From Shewanella vesiculosa (GTDB taxonomy: Bacteria; Pseudomonadota; Gammaproteobacteria; Enterobacterales; Shewanellaceae): a DNA stretch of 64,000 bases. Position numbers and translations under genes: made by a program. Positions 11,324 through 20,665 of this stretch are shown in pieces. Numbering within the stretch: position 1 is the stretch's first letter; each line of letters opens with the position of its first letter. The notes beneath the pieces are model-generated. The model was not told where the DNA came from. It saw nothing but the letters and a program-made list of their open reading frames with translations, and made no database searches. The stretch spans positions 3,394,501-3,458,500 of the forward strand of contig NZ_CP073588.1 of NCBI RefSeq assembly GCF_021560015.1, given 5' to 3'.

Positions 11324-11923
11324 TTAATTACGAGGAGGGAAAAGCCCCTCAAGAGCAATAATAAAACTAACTACTTGATAAGGTTGTACTATATGAACTG
11401 GCATATTATTACCGGCAATACCAGTATTTCCATTTACGTTAACCGTTGTGGTGGCAGTCGCAGGCGATAGTGTGGTGTCTGGTGCAGTAGTGCTAAAAGC
11501 ATTAAGATCAGTTAATCCACTAACCACTTTGGCGGGTACCGTGGTTGGCCCTGGAGTAGCGGTATTACCGTTAGCGGAGGAAGCTCCAAATGCAACGCTC
11601 GTATTTCCTGTTCCATTTAGTGCTACGGAATGAACATGCGCGGGTAACTCATTGGCAGTTAATGTCACATTTTCAGTCCCACCCGATTGTCCCAGGTTAT
11701 ATTGACTCATACCAAGGCTTTGGCCTTGATGCACAGGCACACGGCCTTGCAGGTTTGGCAAACCGAAAGTGGTAGTACCATCCCCCCCATAAGTAGTACC
11801 TATTATTGCAAACAAAGCCTGATTGCTTTGAATGGACAATACTTGCCCATTGCAAAAAGCCCAACCACGGGGAGCGAAATTGCCCGCAAACATAATAATT
11901 TCACCGACAAATGGATCTGCCAT
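11324..11923 (-). CDS. Phage tail-collar / microcystin-dependent (MdpB-like) protein
   Basis: The 199-residue protein begins MADPFVGEIIMFAGNFAPRG, followed by WAFCNGQ and then TYGGDGTTTFGLPNLQGRVP, the hallmarks of the tail-collar (PF07484) domain found in phage tail fibres and in chromosomal MdpB-like proteins. The C-terminal half is Gly/Asn/Thr-rich and ends PYQVVSFIIALEGLFPPRN, also typical. There is no signal peptide. AAGGAGAGAG, six bases before the ATG, is the strongest ribosome site in the region. It lies 94 bases upstream of the adhesin gene on the same strand, so the two are probably cotranscribed. No other phage genes are nearby. The function of chromosomal MdpB-like proteins is unknown. 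Confidence 0.85.
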   Translation of the reverse strand: MADPFVGEIIMFAGNFAPRGWAFCNGQVLSIQSNQALFAIIGTTYGGDGTTTFGLPNLQGRVPVHQGQSLGMSQYNLGQSGGTENVTLTANELPAHVHSVALNGTGNTSVAFGASSANGNTATPGPTTVPAKVVSGLTDLNAFSTTAPDTTLSPATATTTVNVNGNTGIAGNNMPVHIVQPYQVVSFIIALEGLFPPRN

Positions 11924-12232
11924 AGTCTCTCTCCTTAGATAGTTTATGATTAAACCTAGTTAAGCTGGTGTTGCATCATGGCTTCTGATAGACGCCAAAC
12001 TGCATTACCTAGGCTATTAATAATGAATCCTTTACGGTTTACTGCCGATCACCAGCGAATGTGATCAACAAAACTAATACAGTCAGTACCATAAAAAGAT
12101 ACCAGTCTATCAAAAAACAGCTCAGCAACCTTTTGGTAACAGGAATATATATTAGTTGATACTTATAATAAAGAAGGATTACATTAAAAACCTTCTATTA
12201 ACCTTCTTTTATCATCCCCGACTACAAGATCG
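11924..12232. other. Intergenic region upstream of the collar/adhesin pair
   Basis: 309 bases, AT-rich, between the GNAT gene and the collar-like gene, both on the minus strand. It presumably holds the promoter of the collar-adhesin unit, but I could not pick out a convincing -35/-10 pair, hairpin or coding stretch. Confidence 0.4.
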
Positions 12233-12718
12233 TTATTTCCACAACATAGTCTCATGGGTTTGTGAAATGCTGTGGATGATAAAACCTTGTTGTAGGTAAA
12301 GCGCTTTCGCTCTTGGATTATCCAATGCTACCGACAAACGAATATCAGCATTTTGCGCTATCGCATCTTGTTTTAGCGCCTCTAAGACAGCAGTCCCTAA
12401 GCCTTTACCGCGTATTTCTGGCGCTAATACCAAATCCACAAGGTGCAAGTATTCTTGGTTAACCGCCAACGTCAGCTTACCAATCACTTCAGATTGTTGG
12501 CACAAGATATAATCCTTTGCATTAGGATAATGGCTTTTGTAAGAAATTTGTTGCAGTTGATATTGCTGCTGCAGCAGCATATCAACTGTCATTTGGGGTA
12601 ACCCAAGTTGATAAAAGTCGCAGCGAGTTGAATAAAAAAGCTCGGCCATAATAATGGCATCACGATCACTGGCGTGGCGTATACTTATTCCAAATAATGA
12701 ATTTAACTGGCTTAACAT
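12233..12718 (-). CDS. GNAT family N-acetyltransferase
   Basis: A 161-residue acetyl-CoA-dependent acetyltransferase of the GNAT fold. Motif A is clear at residues 97-113, VLAPEIRGKGLGTAVLE, with the RGKGLG pyrophosphate-binding loop at 103-108. NPRAKALYLQQGF at 134-146 is the usual motif B end (asparagine plus the ALYxxxGF helix). AGGG eight bases before the ATG supports the start. The substrate cannot be told from sequence. It stands alone between the collar gene and divergent yrfG, within the block that interrupts the nudE-yrfG neighbourhood. Confidence 0.88.
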   Translation of the reverse strand: MLSQLNSLFGISIRHASDRDAIIMAELFYSTRCDFYQLGLPQMTVDMLLQQQYQLQQISYKSHYPNAKDYILCQQSEVIGKLTLAVNQEYLHLVDLVLAPEIRGKGLGTAVLEALKQDAIAQNADIRLSVALDNPRAKALYLQQGFIIHSISQTHETMLWK

Positions 12719-12920
12719 TAATATGCCCTGACATAAGGCAACGTTAGCAACGATTTATTATTTGTGAAATGTCCACGAGGAAGTGGTGAAAATAAACAGA
12801 TATCCATATCTTGAGGGTCCATAAATATTAAAAACTCTTATCAAGACTAGTATAAAATCAGATAAGCACAAGTCATGATAACAAGTGATTATTAAATTTT
12901 TTTCGATAAAGGATTATTTA

Positions 12921-13586
12921 ATGTTTGACTGGAATGCCATAGATACCGTGCTGCTCGATATGGATGGTACGCTGTTAGATTTACACTTTGATAACCATTT
13001 TTGGTTACAAGTTGTACCGCAGCAATTGAGCCTAAAACGTAACATTAGCGTTGACGTTGCTAATTTACTCGTCAAACAGGCTTATCTCGATGTGGCGGGA
13101 ACCTTAGATTGGTATTGCCTTGATTACTGGCAAGGTTATTTAAACCTCGATATATTGGCATTACATCATGTATCTGCAGATAGAATCAGACTCCGTCAGG
13201 ACAGCATGCCTTTTTTACGTGCTTTAGCAGGAGCAAGTAAGCAGCGTATATTGTTTACTAATGCACACCCGCAAAGTTTAGCGCTTAAGTTAATCCATAC
13301 CAACTTAGACCAAGGTTTAGACCTGATACTGTCTAGCCATGAAAGCGGTTATCCCAAAGAACATCCGCAATTTTGGCAATATGCATTTGATAAATTTAAC
13401 TTAAATCCATCGCGGTGTTTATTTATTGATGACAGTGAAGTGATTTTAGCTGCATCGAAAAAAGCAGGCGTGGGTTATCAACTCGGAATTAGCAATCCAG
13501 ACAGCCAGAAACCTCATATTGATTTTACTGACTTTCCTGCGATTACTGATTACCAATTATTATCATCGGCACTTTTATTGCTATAG
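12921..13586 (+). CDS. yrfG: GMP/IMP nucleotidase YrfG (HAD superfamily)
   Basis: HAD-type 5'-nucleotidase that dephosphorylates purine nucleoside monophosphates. The 221-residue protein starts MFDWNAIDTVLLDMDGTLLD. The DMDGT nucleophile motif is at 13-17, LFTNAHP is motif II and LFIDDSE near the C-terminus is motif IV. WYCLDYW and GYPKE are typical of YrfG itself. The ATG at 12921 is preferred because AAAGG precedes it and the family begins here; a GTG 12 codons upstream is in frame but adds nothing conserved. It converges on gspN across a shared terminator. In E. coli yrfG sits directly upstream of hslR; here the gsp operon lies between. Confidence 0.92.
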   Translation: MFDWNAIDTVLLDMDGTLLDLHFDNHFWLQVVPQQLSLKRNISVDVANLLVKQAYLDVAGTLDWYCLDYWQGYLNLDILALHHVSADRIRLRQDSMPFLRALAGASKQRILFTNAHPQSLALKLIHTNLDQGLDLILSSHESGYPKEHPQFWQYAFDKFNLNPSRCLFIDDSEVILAASKKAGVGYQLGISNPDSQKPHIDFTDFPAITDYQLLSSALLLL

Positions 13587-13675
13587 CCCGCAATAACATT
13601 GAATCATCATATAAAAGCTGAGTTCTCTCAAAGTCGGTTTATAAACCAAATGTATAGATGACTTATCATTGATAT

Positions 13676-13715
13676 AAAAAACGCCTTGATAGTGATATCA
13701 AGACGTGAGTTTTTC
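13676..13715. terminator. Bidirectional terminator between yrfG and gspN
   Basis: CTTGATA at 13685-13691 pairs with TATCAAG at 13696-13702 around a GTGA loop. The stem is flanked by A's on the left and T's on the right, so it can end both the yrfG transcript and the long gsp transcript. Confidence 0.7.
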
Positions 13716-13728
13716 ATTACTCAAAACA

Positions 13729-14490
13729 TTATAAACCAGGCACAACACCTTGATAGTTTATAGGATAATATCCTTGGCTATCTTGTCGGCCCAAGAATGA
13801 TAACGCTTCACGTAAATCTTTAGGTTGGGCATCTGTCGGTTTAATTTTAGCACTGACTTTAACCAAGTTTGACTCGCCTAAAATAGCGCTCCCAGTTAAG
13901 CCTAATACGTTTTGGGTTTCATCTGTGGCTATTTTTAACTGGCCATCAAGACAACTCAATCCTAATGAGATGTTACCCAAAGGGTAAACACCATATTGAT
14001 TTTTAACATTGGTGTTATTTAAAAATAATTTACCGCTTAATTGCTCACACCATGGCTTACCTTGCTCTAAGATTTCAACCATTAAGCTTACATCGCCATC
14101 AATTTGGGTTTTAAATGGTAAACGAGCGCCTGCGAGTAAAAAACTATCCGGCAGGTCAAAACGAATATTGTTTGCTCTCAGTCCAGAAAATGACCAACTA
14201 ATACTGCCTTTACCGCTCACTGGCGTAGCACGATTGCCGATTTTAAAATCAATATCAGCTTTACCAACTAATAATCCCCAAGGACTTAATTGCCAACTGA
14301 CTTGCTCTATCTGGCGCTGGTCGATGGTAACTAAGGACGCTTGCCCTTGCCAAAGAGTACCTTCTGCACCACTGATGGCAACATTATTGGGTAACGGAGC
14401 AATACTGACTAACCAGTTTGCTGGTAAATAAACCAATAAAAACACTAGGTAAATAATGACGCCAATGACTATTTTTGAAAATAAACTCAC
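13729..14490 (-). CDS. gspN: Type II secretion system protein N
   Basis: A 253-residue inner-membrane protein of the type II secretion apparatus, the last gene of the gspC-N operon. One N-terminal membrane helix (IVIGVIIYLVFLLVYLPANW) is followed by a periplasmic domain. EGTLWQGQASLV and QLSPWGLLVGKADIDF are characteristic of GspN, which resembles the start of AsmA/TamB-like proteins. Two cysteines (WCEQL and LSCLDG) may form the disulfide usual in the family. GspN is often dispensable for secretion. It begins nine bases after gspM ends. Confidence 0.93.
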   Translation of the reverse strand: MSLFSKIVIGVIIYLVFLLVYLPANWLVSIAPLPNNVAISGAEGTLWQGQASLVTIDQRQIEQVSWQLSPWGLLVGKADIDFKIGNRATPVSGKGSISWSFSGLRANNIRFDLPDSFLLAGARLPFKTQIDGDVSLMVEILEQGKPWCEQLSGKLFLNNTNVKNQYGVYPLGNISLGLSCLDGQLKIATDETQNVLGLTGSAILGESNLVKVSAKIKPTDAQPKDLREALSFLGRQDSQGYYPINYQGVVPGL

Positions 14491-14499
14491 AAAGAACCC

Positions 14500-14975
14500 T
14501 TACTGAGAAAGCTGAATACGTCTTACTTTTACAAAGCCAGCAACGTCTGATTCCGTTAAATCAACACTGTCTAACGTTAACCCTTTTTGCTCGACTAAGT
14601 CATGTAAGTAACCCAGTAGCGCATCAAATGGTACATCATCCATCCATAGCTGGATCTTATCGCCTTGCGGCTGCATACGCGTGATCTCTAATTTATATAA
14701 TCCAGCGGTTTGATTAACAATGGAACTTAAACTTCCGCGAACTTTCGCTTGTGCACCCGCTTGTTTCAGACCAGCAATTTTATTGGCCGTTTGTTTTACA
14801 TAATTTAACGTTTGTTGAGCGGCGCTATTATTGCGCTCTGCTGTTTCTTGGGCATTGGAAATCGGTGTCCAAATGCCCCAATAAAAATACCGACCACCAG
14901 TATTGCGGCACAAAAACCAACCAGCTGTTGCTCTCTAATGGCTAAACTTTGCCACCAACTGCGCATATTTTCCAT
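14500..14975 (-). CDS. gspM: Type II secretion system protein M (frameshifted)
   Basis: GspM is a bitopic inner-membrane protein that pairs with GspL to form the platform. The ATG at 14975 begins MENMRSWWQSLAIREQQLVG followed by a membrane helix, but the frame breaks at the A5 run 14883-14887 (T5 on the coding strand). Adding one base restores GIFYWGIWTPISNAQETA and the rest, giving 158 residues with the expected ferredoxin-like periplasmic fold. As written, translation would stop early, and the only long frame starts downstream at 14913 without the membrane helix. One base separates its start from the gspL stop. The defect is probably a base-calling deletion. Confidence 0.85.
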
Positions 14976-14976
14976 G

Positions 14977-16189
14977 TTATTTAATCCTTAACGTCAGCGT
15001 ACTGGTAACGCTTTCTTCGTTACTGTTCATGGCTCCACCTTCGAGGAGGTAGTCTTTCATGACAATCTCTTTAAACTTATCGATTTGAGCATAATTTTTT
15101 GCAGTCACTTGCATCCGTAATTCATTACGATTGGCCTCATAACGCAAAGTATTGGGTTTTAATTCTGGCACCTTGCTAAATGCAGGCTTTAATCCATCTA
15201 GCATTTCAAAAAAATACTGCACCACCGCCTTGGCCTTGCATGCTGCGCAATTCACTGCCCATTTGTGAGCGCATATTAACGATACGATTAACCCCAGGGA
15301 CAGATTGTTTAAAAAGCATTTCGCTTTGAGCTTCTATCTCAGCGGTATGCTTATTAAGCTGATGAATAGCTAAACCTTTATTCGTCAATGCTAAAACAAT
15401 CGCCACCACCACCACAATCGCAGTATTTTTCCAGGTTAATAGCTGTTTGCTGTACTCACTCTTAGGTTTATAAATGCCACTTAATAAGTTCATTGGCGCA
15501 TTTAAGATGCCCTTGGCTAATATCATCATGGGTAAATCTAAAGGCTTGGCTTCAACTGTAACGCCAACAAAATCAATATCATCACTATAACCCGCTACCA
15601 AAAGAGGATCTGCATCGGTGTGGTTTAGCATCGTTTGAGCTAATAACTGCGGTAATGCAAATTCAGCCCATGCTTTAGGTACGCTAACACCGCCGCCTTC
15701 TGAAGTTCTGATTAAATATTCACTACCAACACTCATTGCTGCCCAACGACATTGATCTAACGGTAATGCTAAACAATCTGGCACGATGCGTTTCACTTTC
15801 AAGCCTGCATCATACAACCATTGAAGCCATGTTTGCATTTGCTCATGCGCAACCGAAGCCACATTGAGTAGTTCACCTTCACGAGGGCCCACCACAAAGT
15901 GCATGTTATCGACATTAGTCGCTAATGATTCCTCAAGCATGTAAGGCAATGCCTTTAATGCTTGGCGTTGACCTTTTTCGGGTAACATAATTTGTGTCAA
16001 TGTCATGTTGGCCGCAGGCACAAGTACATCAACAGGGCGATTACCCGCGCGATCAGCTAAAGTGCTGAGACTTGCAGCATCAGATAACTCACCAGAAGCG
16101 ATAATTTCTTGCTCTTGTTCAGACCATACCAGCCATGAACATGGGTGTTCTGATGTTTTTCCTAACCGGATAAATAGCCGTTCAGACAC
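14977..16189 (-). CDS. gspL: Type II secretion system protein L (frameshifted)
   Basis: GspL links the cytoplasmic ATPase GspE to the inner-membrane platform. About 255 residues form the actin-like cytoplasmic domain, then comes a membrane helix (TAIVVVVAIVLALTNKGLAI) and a periplasmic ferredoxin-like domain. The chain runs in one frame to AVFF and stops; the rest (EMLDGLKPAFSKVPELKP ...) is in another frame. The break is at the seven-base run 15208-15214; removing one base joins the parts into 403 residues, the normal GspL length. Without repair the protein would lose about 75 residues of the periplasmic domain used for dimerisation with GspM. I regard it as a likely sequencing error. Confidence 0.87.
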
Positions 16190-16239
16190 TGTTATTCTCC
16201 ACCGATCTCAATACGTATTGTTACGCAATGAATTTGTTA

Positions 16240-17226
16240 TTATTGTTGACCACCGTACTGCCTAGTAAGCACATCTAAATCTTTACCATTGCGCTTAAGT
16301 ACGCTTTCCATTCTAAATATTGCATTATCGACTTTGGCGCCAGCTTTTAATAAAAAATACTTGCTATCGACCACAAAACTCGACTTTACGTTCGCTTCTG
16401 ATTTGATGCCACTCAGAGACGAACTTTCCCAAAAGTCATCAATTTTTTCATATCCATCAGCTGGGCGATTATTAATAATATTTTCAGCTTCACTGACTGA
16501 AATTTGATTTTCCAGCATCCCGGCGAGTAAAGCGGCTTGCTCAACTTTAATGGTGTTCACATTCAATAACTGGGTATCTTCGCCCGGTATTGCACACACA
16601 TAAGGCAGAATGTTCAGATAAACATTTTGGCTAAAGCCCATTACAGCACGCAGCTCACTTCGATGTTGCATCAAGGTATTGGCGGCACGATATGGCACAT
16701 TACGCGACTCATATTCGGCATCCTCAGCCCCGTATGGGCCAGATAACGTATCTTCGTCAATATAGTCTTTTAGAGTATACGTCAGCTGCTCTGCACCAAA
16801 CTCATCGACACCTAAACTGATCAGTAACGATTGGAACTGTTTAGCGGCTACGGTCATTTTTGGCTGACCATTGTCATTCTCTTTTGATGCTTGCCCAACG
16901 GCATTAATGTTAAAACATGCCCGCATATCTTGTATTTCACCGACGATTTCACCATATTCAGCCGGAAATGCCACATTCGCTAGCGCCCAGTACTGTTGTA
17001 AATGTACTGTACCTTCTGAATCTTCAAAATCTTGCTTGAGCACTTTCATCGCCAACTCTTCGGCAGAAAGCGCATACCAATAAGCCTGATCATATTGGGC
17101 TAAATTAAGCGTTCGGCGCATAGAAAGCTGATTACGACTGGTAATATTGGTCGCGATAATCACTACCATAGCCACAATCAACATAACCACGATGAGCGCC
17201 ACACCACGCTGCTTTTGGCCACCCAT
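16240..17226 (-). CDS. gspK: Type II secretion minor pseudopilin K
   Basis: Large minor pseudopilin (328 aa) that caps the pseudopilus tip with GspI and GspJ. The prepilin peptidase site is RG|VALIVVMLIVAMVVI near residue 8. Consistent with GspK, the fifth mature position is not the usual glutamate. The Asp-rich insertion near DYIDEDTLSGPYGAEDAEYE is the calcium-binding area of the family. The start overlaps the gspJ stop as TAATG, which points to translational coupling. The inner-membrane helix is retained until extracted by GspE action. Confidence 0.93.
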   Translation of the reverse strand: MGGQKQRGVALIVVMLIVAMVVIIATNITSRNQLSMRRTLNLAQYDQAYWYALSAEELAMKVLKQDFEDSEGTVHLQQYWALANVAFPAEYGEIVGEIQDMRACFNINAVGQASKENDNGQPKMTVAAKQFQSLLISLGVDEFGAEQLTYTLKDYIDEDTLSGPYGAEDAEYESRNVPYRAANTLMQHRSELRAVMGFSQNVYLNILPYVCAIPGEDTQLLNVNTIKVEQAALLAGMLENQISVSEAENIINNRPADGYEKIDDFWESSSLSGIKSEANVKSSFVVDSKYFLLKAGAKVDNAIFRMESVLKRNGKDLDVLTRQYGGQQ

Positions 17227-17939
17227 TATGAGTTTTTCCCATTATCTATTTTAGGATCAGTTTCGCTATTATTGTCTTCTTTATTATTTGAATCGTTAGG
17301 ATCGTCTTTATCAGACTTAATCGCTGGTGCACCTTTGGGCAATAAAAATCGACGCTGGATTTTACCTAAACCTTCTAATTCTATTTCCATCGCAATCCCT
17401 TTTGGCATTACGCTTCCATCAACTTGTTTCTGCCATTTATCATCAATATAAAATGAATACTCAATTGATAACACATGATCAATGACCACACTTTTTAGTG
17501 GCTCTGCACCCGATACGGGTTCAGGATAAGGATAATACCAGCGCTCTAGACGACCATTTTGAACCACATAGGCAACCGACTGTAAACTGCCTCTGGGTAA
17601 CATGCCATCAGGGTTTAACCAGCCTAAACGGTAAAATACCAATGCTTGGGTTTCTGAGTCGAGAATATTGTCACCAACTTGGAAAAATCGATTGTTACGT
17701 TCGCCTTCAAATGATCGCGGTGTACGCGCCACCATTTGGCCCAGATCACGTTCTAGCGCGCCAAAACCTTGCTGTAATGACTTAAGTCGAGTCGCAAACT
17801 CTTGGGTCACTTCATCATTTTTCATCACCGCCGACAATACCGAGTTAGCCGCAATCCCCAGCATGGCAAATATCGCAATCGCAATAAGCATTTCCAGTAA
17901 CGTAAAGCCGCTTGAATGCTTAGGCTTTGTTATGTACAT
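17226..17939 (-). CDS. gspJ: Type II secretion minor pseudopilin J
   Basis: Minor pseudopilin of 237 residues with the cleavage motif SG|FTLLEMLIAIAIFAM, Glu at mature position 5. The central part (FFQVGDNILDSETQALVFYR) is typical GspJ. The last 30 residues are a low-complexity Asp/Asn/Lys/Ser tail (SDKDDPNDSNNKEDNNSET), longer than in enterobacterial relatives. The ATG lies inside the end of gspI (20-base overlap), with AGGTGAG upstream of it, so the two are translationally linked. Confidence 0.93.
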   Translation of the reverse strand: MYITKPKHSSGFTLLEMLIAIAIFAMLGIAANSVLSAVMKNDEVTQEFATRLKSLQQGFGALERDLGQMVARTPRSFEGERNNRFFQVGDNILDSETQALVFYRLGWLNPDGMLPRGSLQSVAYVVQNGRLERWYYPYPEPVSGAEPLKSVVIDHVLSIEYSFYIDDKWQKQVDGSVMPKGIAMEIELEGLGKIQRRFLLPKGAPAIKSDKDDPNDSNNKEDNNSETDPKIDNGKNS

Positions 17940-18342
17940 AACTACTCACCTGGGCAACAACACGCTTAAATTTATCATCGTCACTGACGCTAATACGGAT
18001 CATCCTGAACTTATCATCTGTCGTTTTAATCACTTCTTGACGCCAATACCATTCACGGCCTGCAAGTTCTGACTGACCGGTTTTTTGGCCAATGTCTGGA
18101 AAAGTACCTGGTAATCGCACATCAACCATTTGGTTACTGGCCACCCATTGGGCTAACGTACGCTCTTCTAAAATGGGCATATTCGCCATTTGTTCACCCA
18201 AACTTTTGGTGACCGATACTGCTGCAATAGAAAACACTGCTAAGGCAACAATAACTTCAAGTAATGTCATACCACGGTTTCGAGTCGATAAACGCTTATT
18301 ACTTAGGTTTAGCGGGCGTCGATATGCTGTGAATTTACTCAT
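17920..18342 (-). CDS. gspI: Type II secretion minor pseudopilin I
   Basis: Minor pseudopilin of 140 residues. The prepilin motif RG|MTLLEVIVALAVFSI lies after an unusually long 24-residue leader rich in Arg/Asn. A later in-frame start is not obvious, and the leader overlaps the end of gspH by eight bases. GspI nucleates the tip complex with GspJ and GspK. The C-terminal part (GREWYWRQEVIKT) matches the family. Confidence 0.92.
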   Translation of the reverse strand: MSKFTAYRRPLNLSNKRLSTRNRGMTLLEVIVALAVFSIAAVSVTKSLGEQMANMPILEERTLAQWVASNQMVDVRLPGTFPDIGQKTGQSELAGREWYWRQEVIKTTDDKFRMIRISVSDDDKFKRVVAQVSSYVHNKA

Positions 18343-18907
18343 CTACACGCCCTAATGTTAAGCGGCCTAACGCATCACCTACAACCAGCACATTAACGGG
18401 CTGAAGGTCATCATTAACCGTATTAAAACCTAGCTCAAAGGGGGTCATCTCACCGCTGGGAAATAATAAAATTTGCGGTTCAGGGTGTTTCTTTTTTTCT
18501 TCTTCGCTCGGTTCATCGATAAAAGGTTCATCAAACCACGACTCATCTTGCTCGTCTTCTTGAACTAATGGCATGCCATCAATCACCACATCTAAGGTAA
18601 TACCGGCCTCCATTTTTTTAGCCGATAACAGCCGGTCTTGATCAACAGGCATCCATTTGCCTTCTTTGTAGAACACAAACTGATATTGATCTTCGTCAAT
18701 CACAATCCCAATAAACTGGCCACTTAATACACTTTCATCTAGCACCATCTCGGTGGCAGACATAAAACGTTGCGCCTGTTTTTTGAGCATTTGTTCCGGC
18801 CCAGCAACACTAATCGATAAGGTTACCGCTGAGGCAACCAAACCCATTAGCAATGCCACTATTAACACTTCTAATAAAGTGAAACCGGCTTGACGATGTT
18901 GAGCCAT
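18335..18907 (-). CDS. gspH: Type II secretion minor pseudopilin H
   Basis: Minor pseudopilin joining the tip complex to the GspG shaft; 190 residues. The cleavage motif is AG|FTLLEVLIVALLMGL. I start at the ATG at 18907 (MAQHRQAGFTLLEV), which gives a normal short leader; a longer frame to 19006 lies entirely within gspG. An acidic segment (DEQDESWFDEPFIDEPSEEE) forms a variable loop. It begins one base past the gspG stop. Confidence 0.92.
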   Translation of the reverse strand: MAQHRQAGFTLLEVLIVALLMGLVASAVTLSISVAGPEQMLKKQAQRFMSATEMVLDESVLSGQFIGIVIDEDQYQFVFYKEGKWMPVDQDRLLSAKKMEAGITLDVVIDGMPLVQEDEQDESWFDEPFIDEPSEEEKKKHPEPQILLFPSGEMTPFELGFNTVNDDLQPVNVLVVGDALGRLTLGRVDE

Positions 18908-18908
18908 T

Positions 18909-19343
18909 TTATTGAAAATCTTGTAAATTCCAGCTTCCGATATCATCTTCAGAACCTGGCTGTCCGTCTGGGCCAGCACTGAAAATATCAATTTTGCCAT
19001 TTTCACCAGGGCTTAAAAGTAAATAGTCATTGCGCCATGGATCTTGTGGTAAACGCTTAACATAGCCACCTTCGCGGAAATTGCGCGGCTCTGGCGACGA
19101 GCTAGGCTTTTGCACCAAAGCATCAAGCCCTTGCTCTGTTGTTGGGTAAATACTGTTATCTAACTTGTACATATCCAATGCATTTTCTAGCGCAACAATA
19201 TCTGACACCGCTTTTTGTTGATCTGCTTTATCTTTGTTCCCCATCAAATTCGGCACAACCATTGACGCTAAAATACCTAAAATAACAATCACCACCATTA
19301 CTTCGAGTAAGGTGAAACCACGTTGTTTATTATTATGTTGCAT
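18909..19343 (-). CDS. gspG: Type II secretion major pseudopilin G
   Basis: Major pseudopilin forming the periplasmic piston. It has 144 residues with the leader MQHNNKQRG, cleavage before FTLLEVMVVIVILGILAS, and the calcium-binding C-terminal loop (DPWRNDYLLLSPGENGKID ... GPDGQPGSEDDIGSW) typical of GspG. Length and motif match the family closely. A gap of 86 bases separates it from gspF; this is the usual place for an mRNA processing or extra-expression signal of the abundant pseudopilin, but no clear hairpin was seen. Confidence 0.96.
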   Translation of the reverse strand: MQHNNKQRGFTLLEVMVVIVILGILASMVVPNLMGNKDKADQQKAVSDIVALENALDMYKLDNSIYPTTEQGLDALVQKPSSSPEPRNFREGGYVKRLPQDPWRNDYLLLSPGENGKIDIFSAGPDGQPGSEDDIGSWNLQDFQ

Positions 19344-19429
19344 TGATTACTTCCTCTAAAAATTGTCTATATATTCATGCGTAAAATCGGTGTTAAGCTT
19401 GGTTTACCCAAGCAAGGTCAAGGTTAGTC

Positions 19430-20662
19430 CTAGCCGCTGATCAAGTTGTTTAACTCTAAAATAGGCTGCAGAATAGCCATTACAATAAATAATACAACCG
19501 ATGCCATACTCACGACTAGCATGGGTTCAAACACCCCCAAAGCAATGTTGACGTTAGACTCAAACTCTCGGTCTTGGTTATCAGCAGCCCGTTCAAGCAT
19601 ATTCTCTAATTGACCACTTTTTTCCCCTGACGCAATCATGTACAACATCATTGCAGGGAATAGCTTAGTATTAGTCAACGCAGCCCCCAAACTAGTTCCT
19701 TCGCGGACTCGCGCCGTCGCCTCATCAACGGCGGCACGCACTTTGACATTCTGTAATACTTCGCTGGCAATACGCATACCATCAAGTAACGGCACTGAGC
19801 TTGCTGACAAAATACTTAATGTACGCGCAAAACGTGCGGTATTTAATCCTTTACTGACTTTACCAATAACGGGCATTTGCAATAACGCGGTGTCGTATTT
19901 CATTCGCAGTTGCGGATTTGTCAGCATACGCTGAAACACAATCATACAACCGAAGATAATCAGTACCACCACCACGCCCCAATGCTGCACAAAATCCGAT
20001 GCGAGTATTAAAAACTGGGTCGTGCCAGGTAACTCTTGGCCCATATGTTCAAATTGGCCAACAACCTTAGGTACTACAGCCGCCAATAACACGGCTATCA
20101 CGCCAATGGCGACCACAGTCAATACGATGGGATATATCATGGCTTGTGTTAGCTTTGTTTTGAGCTGTTGACGGCGTTCGGTGTAATCAGCTAAGCGATT
20201 AAGTACCACTTCTAGATGGCCTGATTTCTCACCGGATGCCACCATTGCACGGTATAAATCATCAAACACATGCGGAAATTCAGCCATTGAGTCAGCTAAG
20301 GTGTAACCCTCAACCACTCGAGATCGCACCGCCATAATCATGCTGCCTAAACGATCTTTTTCAGACTGTTGTCCAACCGCTTTTAGTGCTTCTTCAATCG
20401 GTAAGCCCGCAGCTACCAGTGTCGCAATTTGGCGCGTGATCAGGGCCAGTTCGGCAACAGATATACGTTTTTTAAACACGTTCGCGAGATTAAACCCACC
20501 ACGCTGTGAGCGAGCTTCTTTCTCGTTAACCGGCAGAAGTTCCAGTGGCATAAGACGCTGCTCACGCAGCTGGCTTCTTGCATGGCGTGCCGTATCAGCT
20601 TCAATCACACCTTTTTGTTGTTTGCCTTTGCTATCAAGGGCTTTGTATTCAAACGCCGCCAT
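19430..20662 (-). CDS. gspF: Type II secretion inner-membrane protein F
   Basis: Polytopic platform protein, 410 residues, with two homologous T2SSF cytoplasmic domains (GLPIEEALKAVGQQSEK and SVPLLDGMRIASEVLQN, each followed by ASGEKSGHLE or ASGEKSGQLE) and three membrane helices, the last at the C-terminus (MLVVSMASVVLFIVMAILQP). It sits at the centre of the assembly platform and contacts GspE and GspL. GAGGAG precedes its ATG. It starts three bases after the gspE stop. Confidence 0.96.
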   Translation of the reverse strand: MAAFEYKALDSKGKQQKGVIEADTARHARSQLREQRLMPLELLPVNEKEARSQRGGFNLANVFKKRISVAELALITRQIATLVAAGLPIEEALKAVGQQSEKDRLGSMIMAVRSRVVEGYTLADSMAEFPHVFDDLYRAMVASGEKSGHLEVVLNRLADYTERRQQLKTKLTQAMIYPIVLTVVAIGVIAVLLAAVVPKVVGQFEHMGQELPGTTQFLILASDFVQHWGVVVVLIIFGCMIVFQRMLTNPQLRMKYDTALLQMPVIGKVSKGLNTARFARTLSILSASSVPLLDGMRIASEVLQNVKVRAAVDEATARVREGTSLGAALTNTKLFPAMMLYMIASGEKSGQLENMLERAADNQDREFESNVNIALGVFEPMLVVSMASVVLFIVMAILQPILELNNLISG

Positions 20663-20665
20663 TGA

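Noticed and set aside
11324..11923. Prophage remnant
   Set aside because: Only a single collar-domain gene is present; no integrase, capsid, portal or attachment repeats, and MdpB-like proteins are common outside phages.
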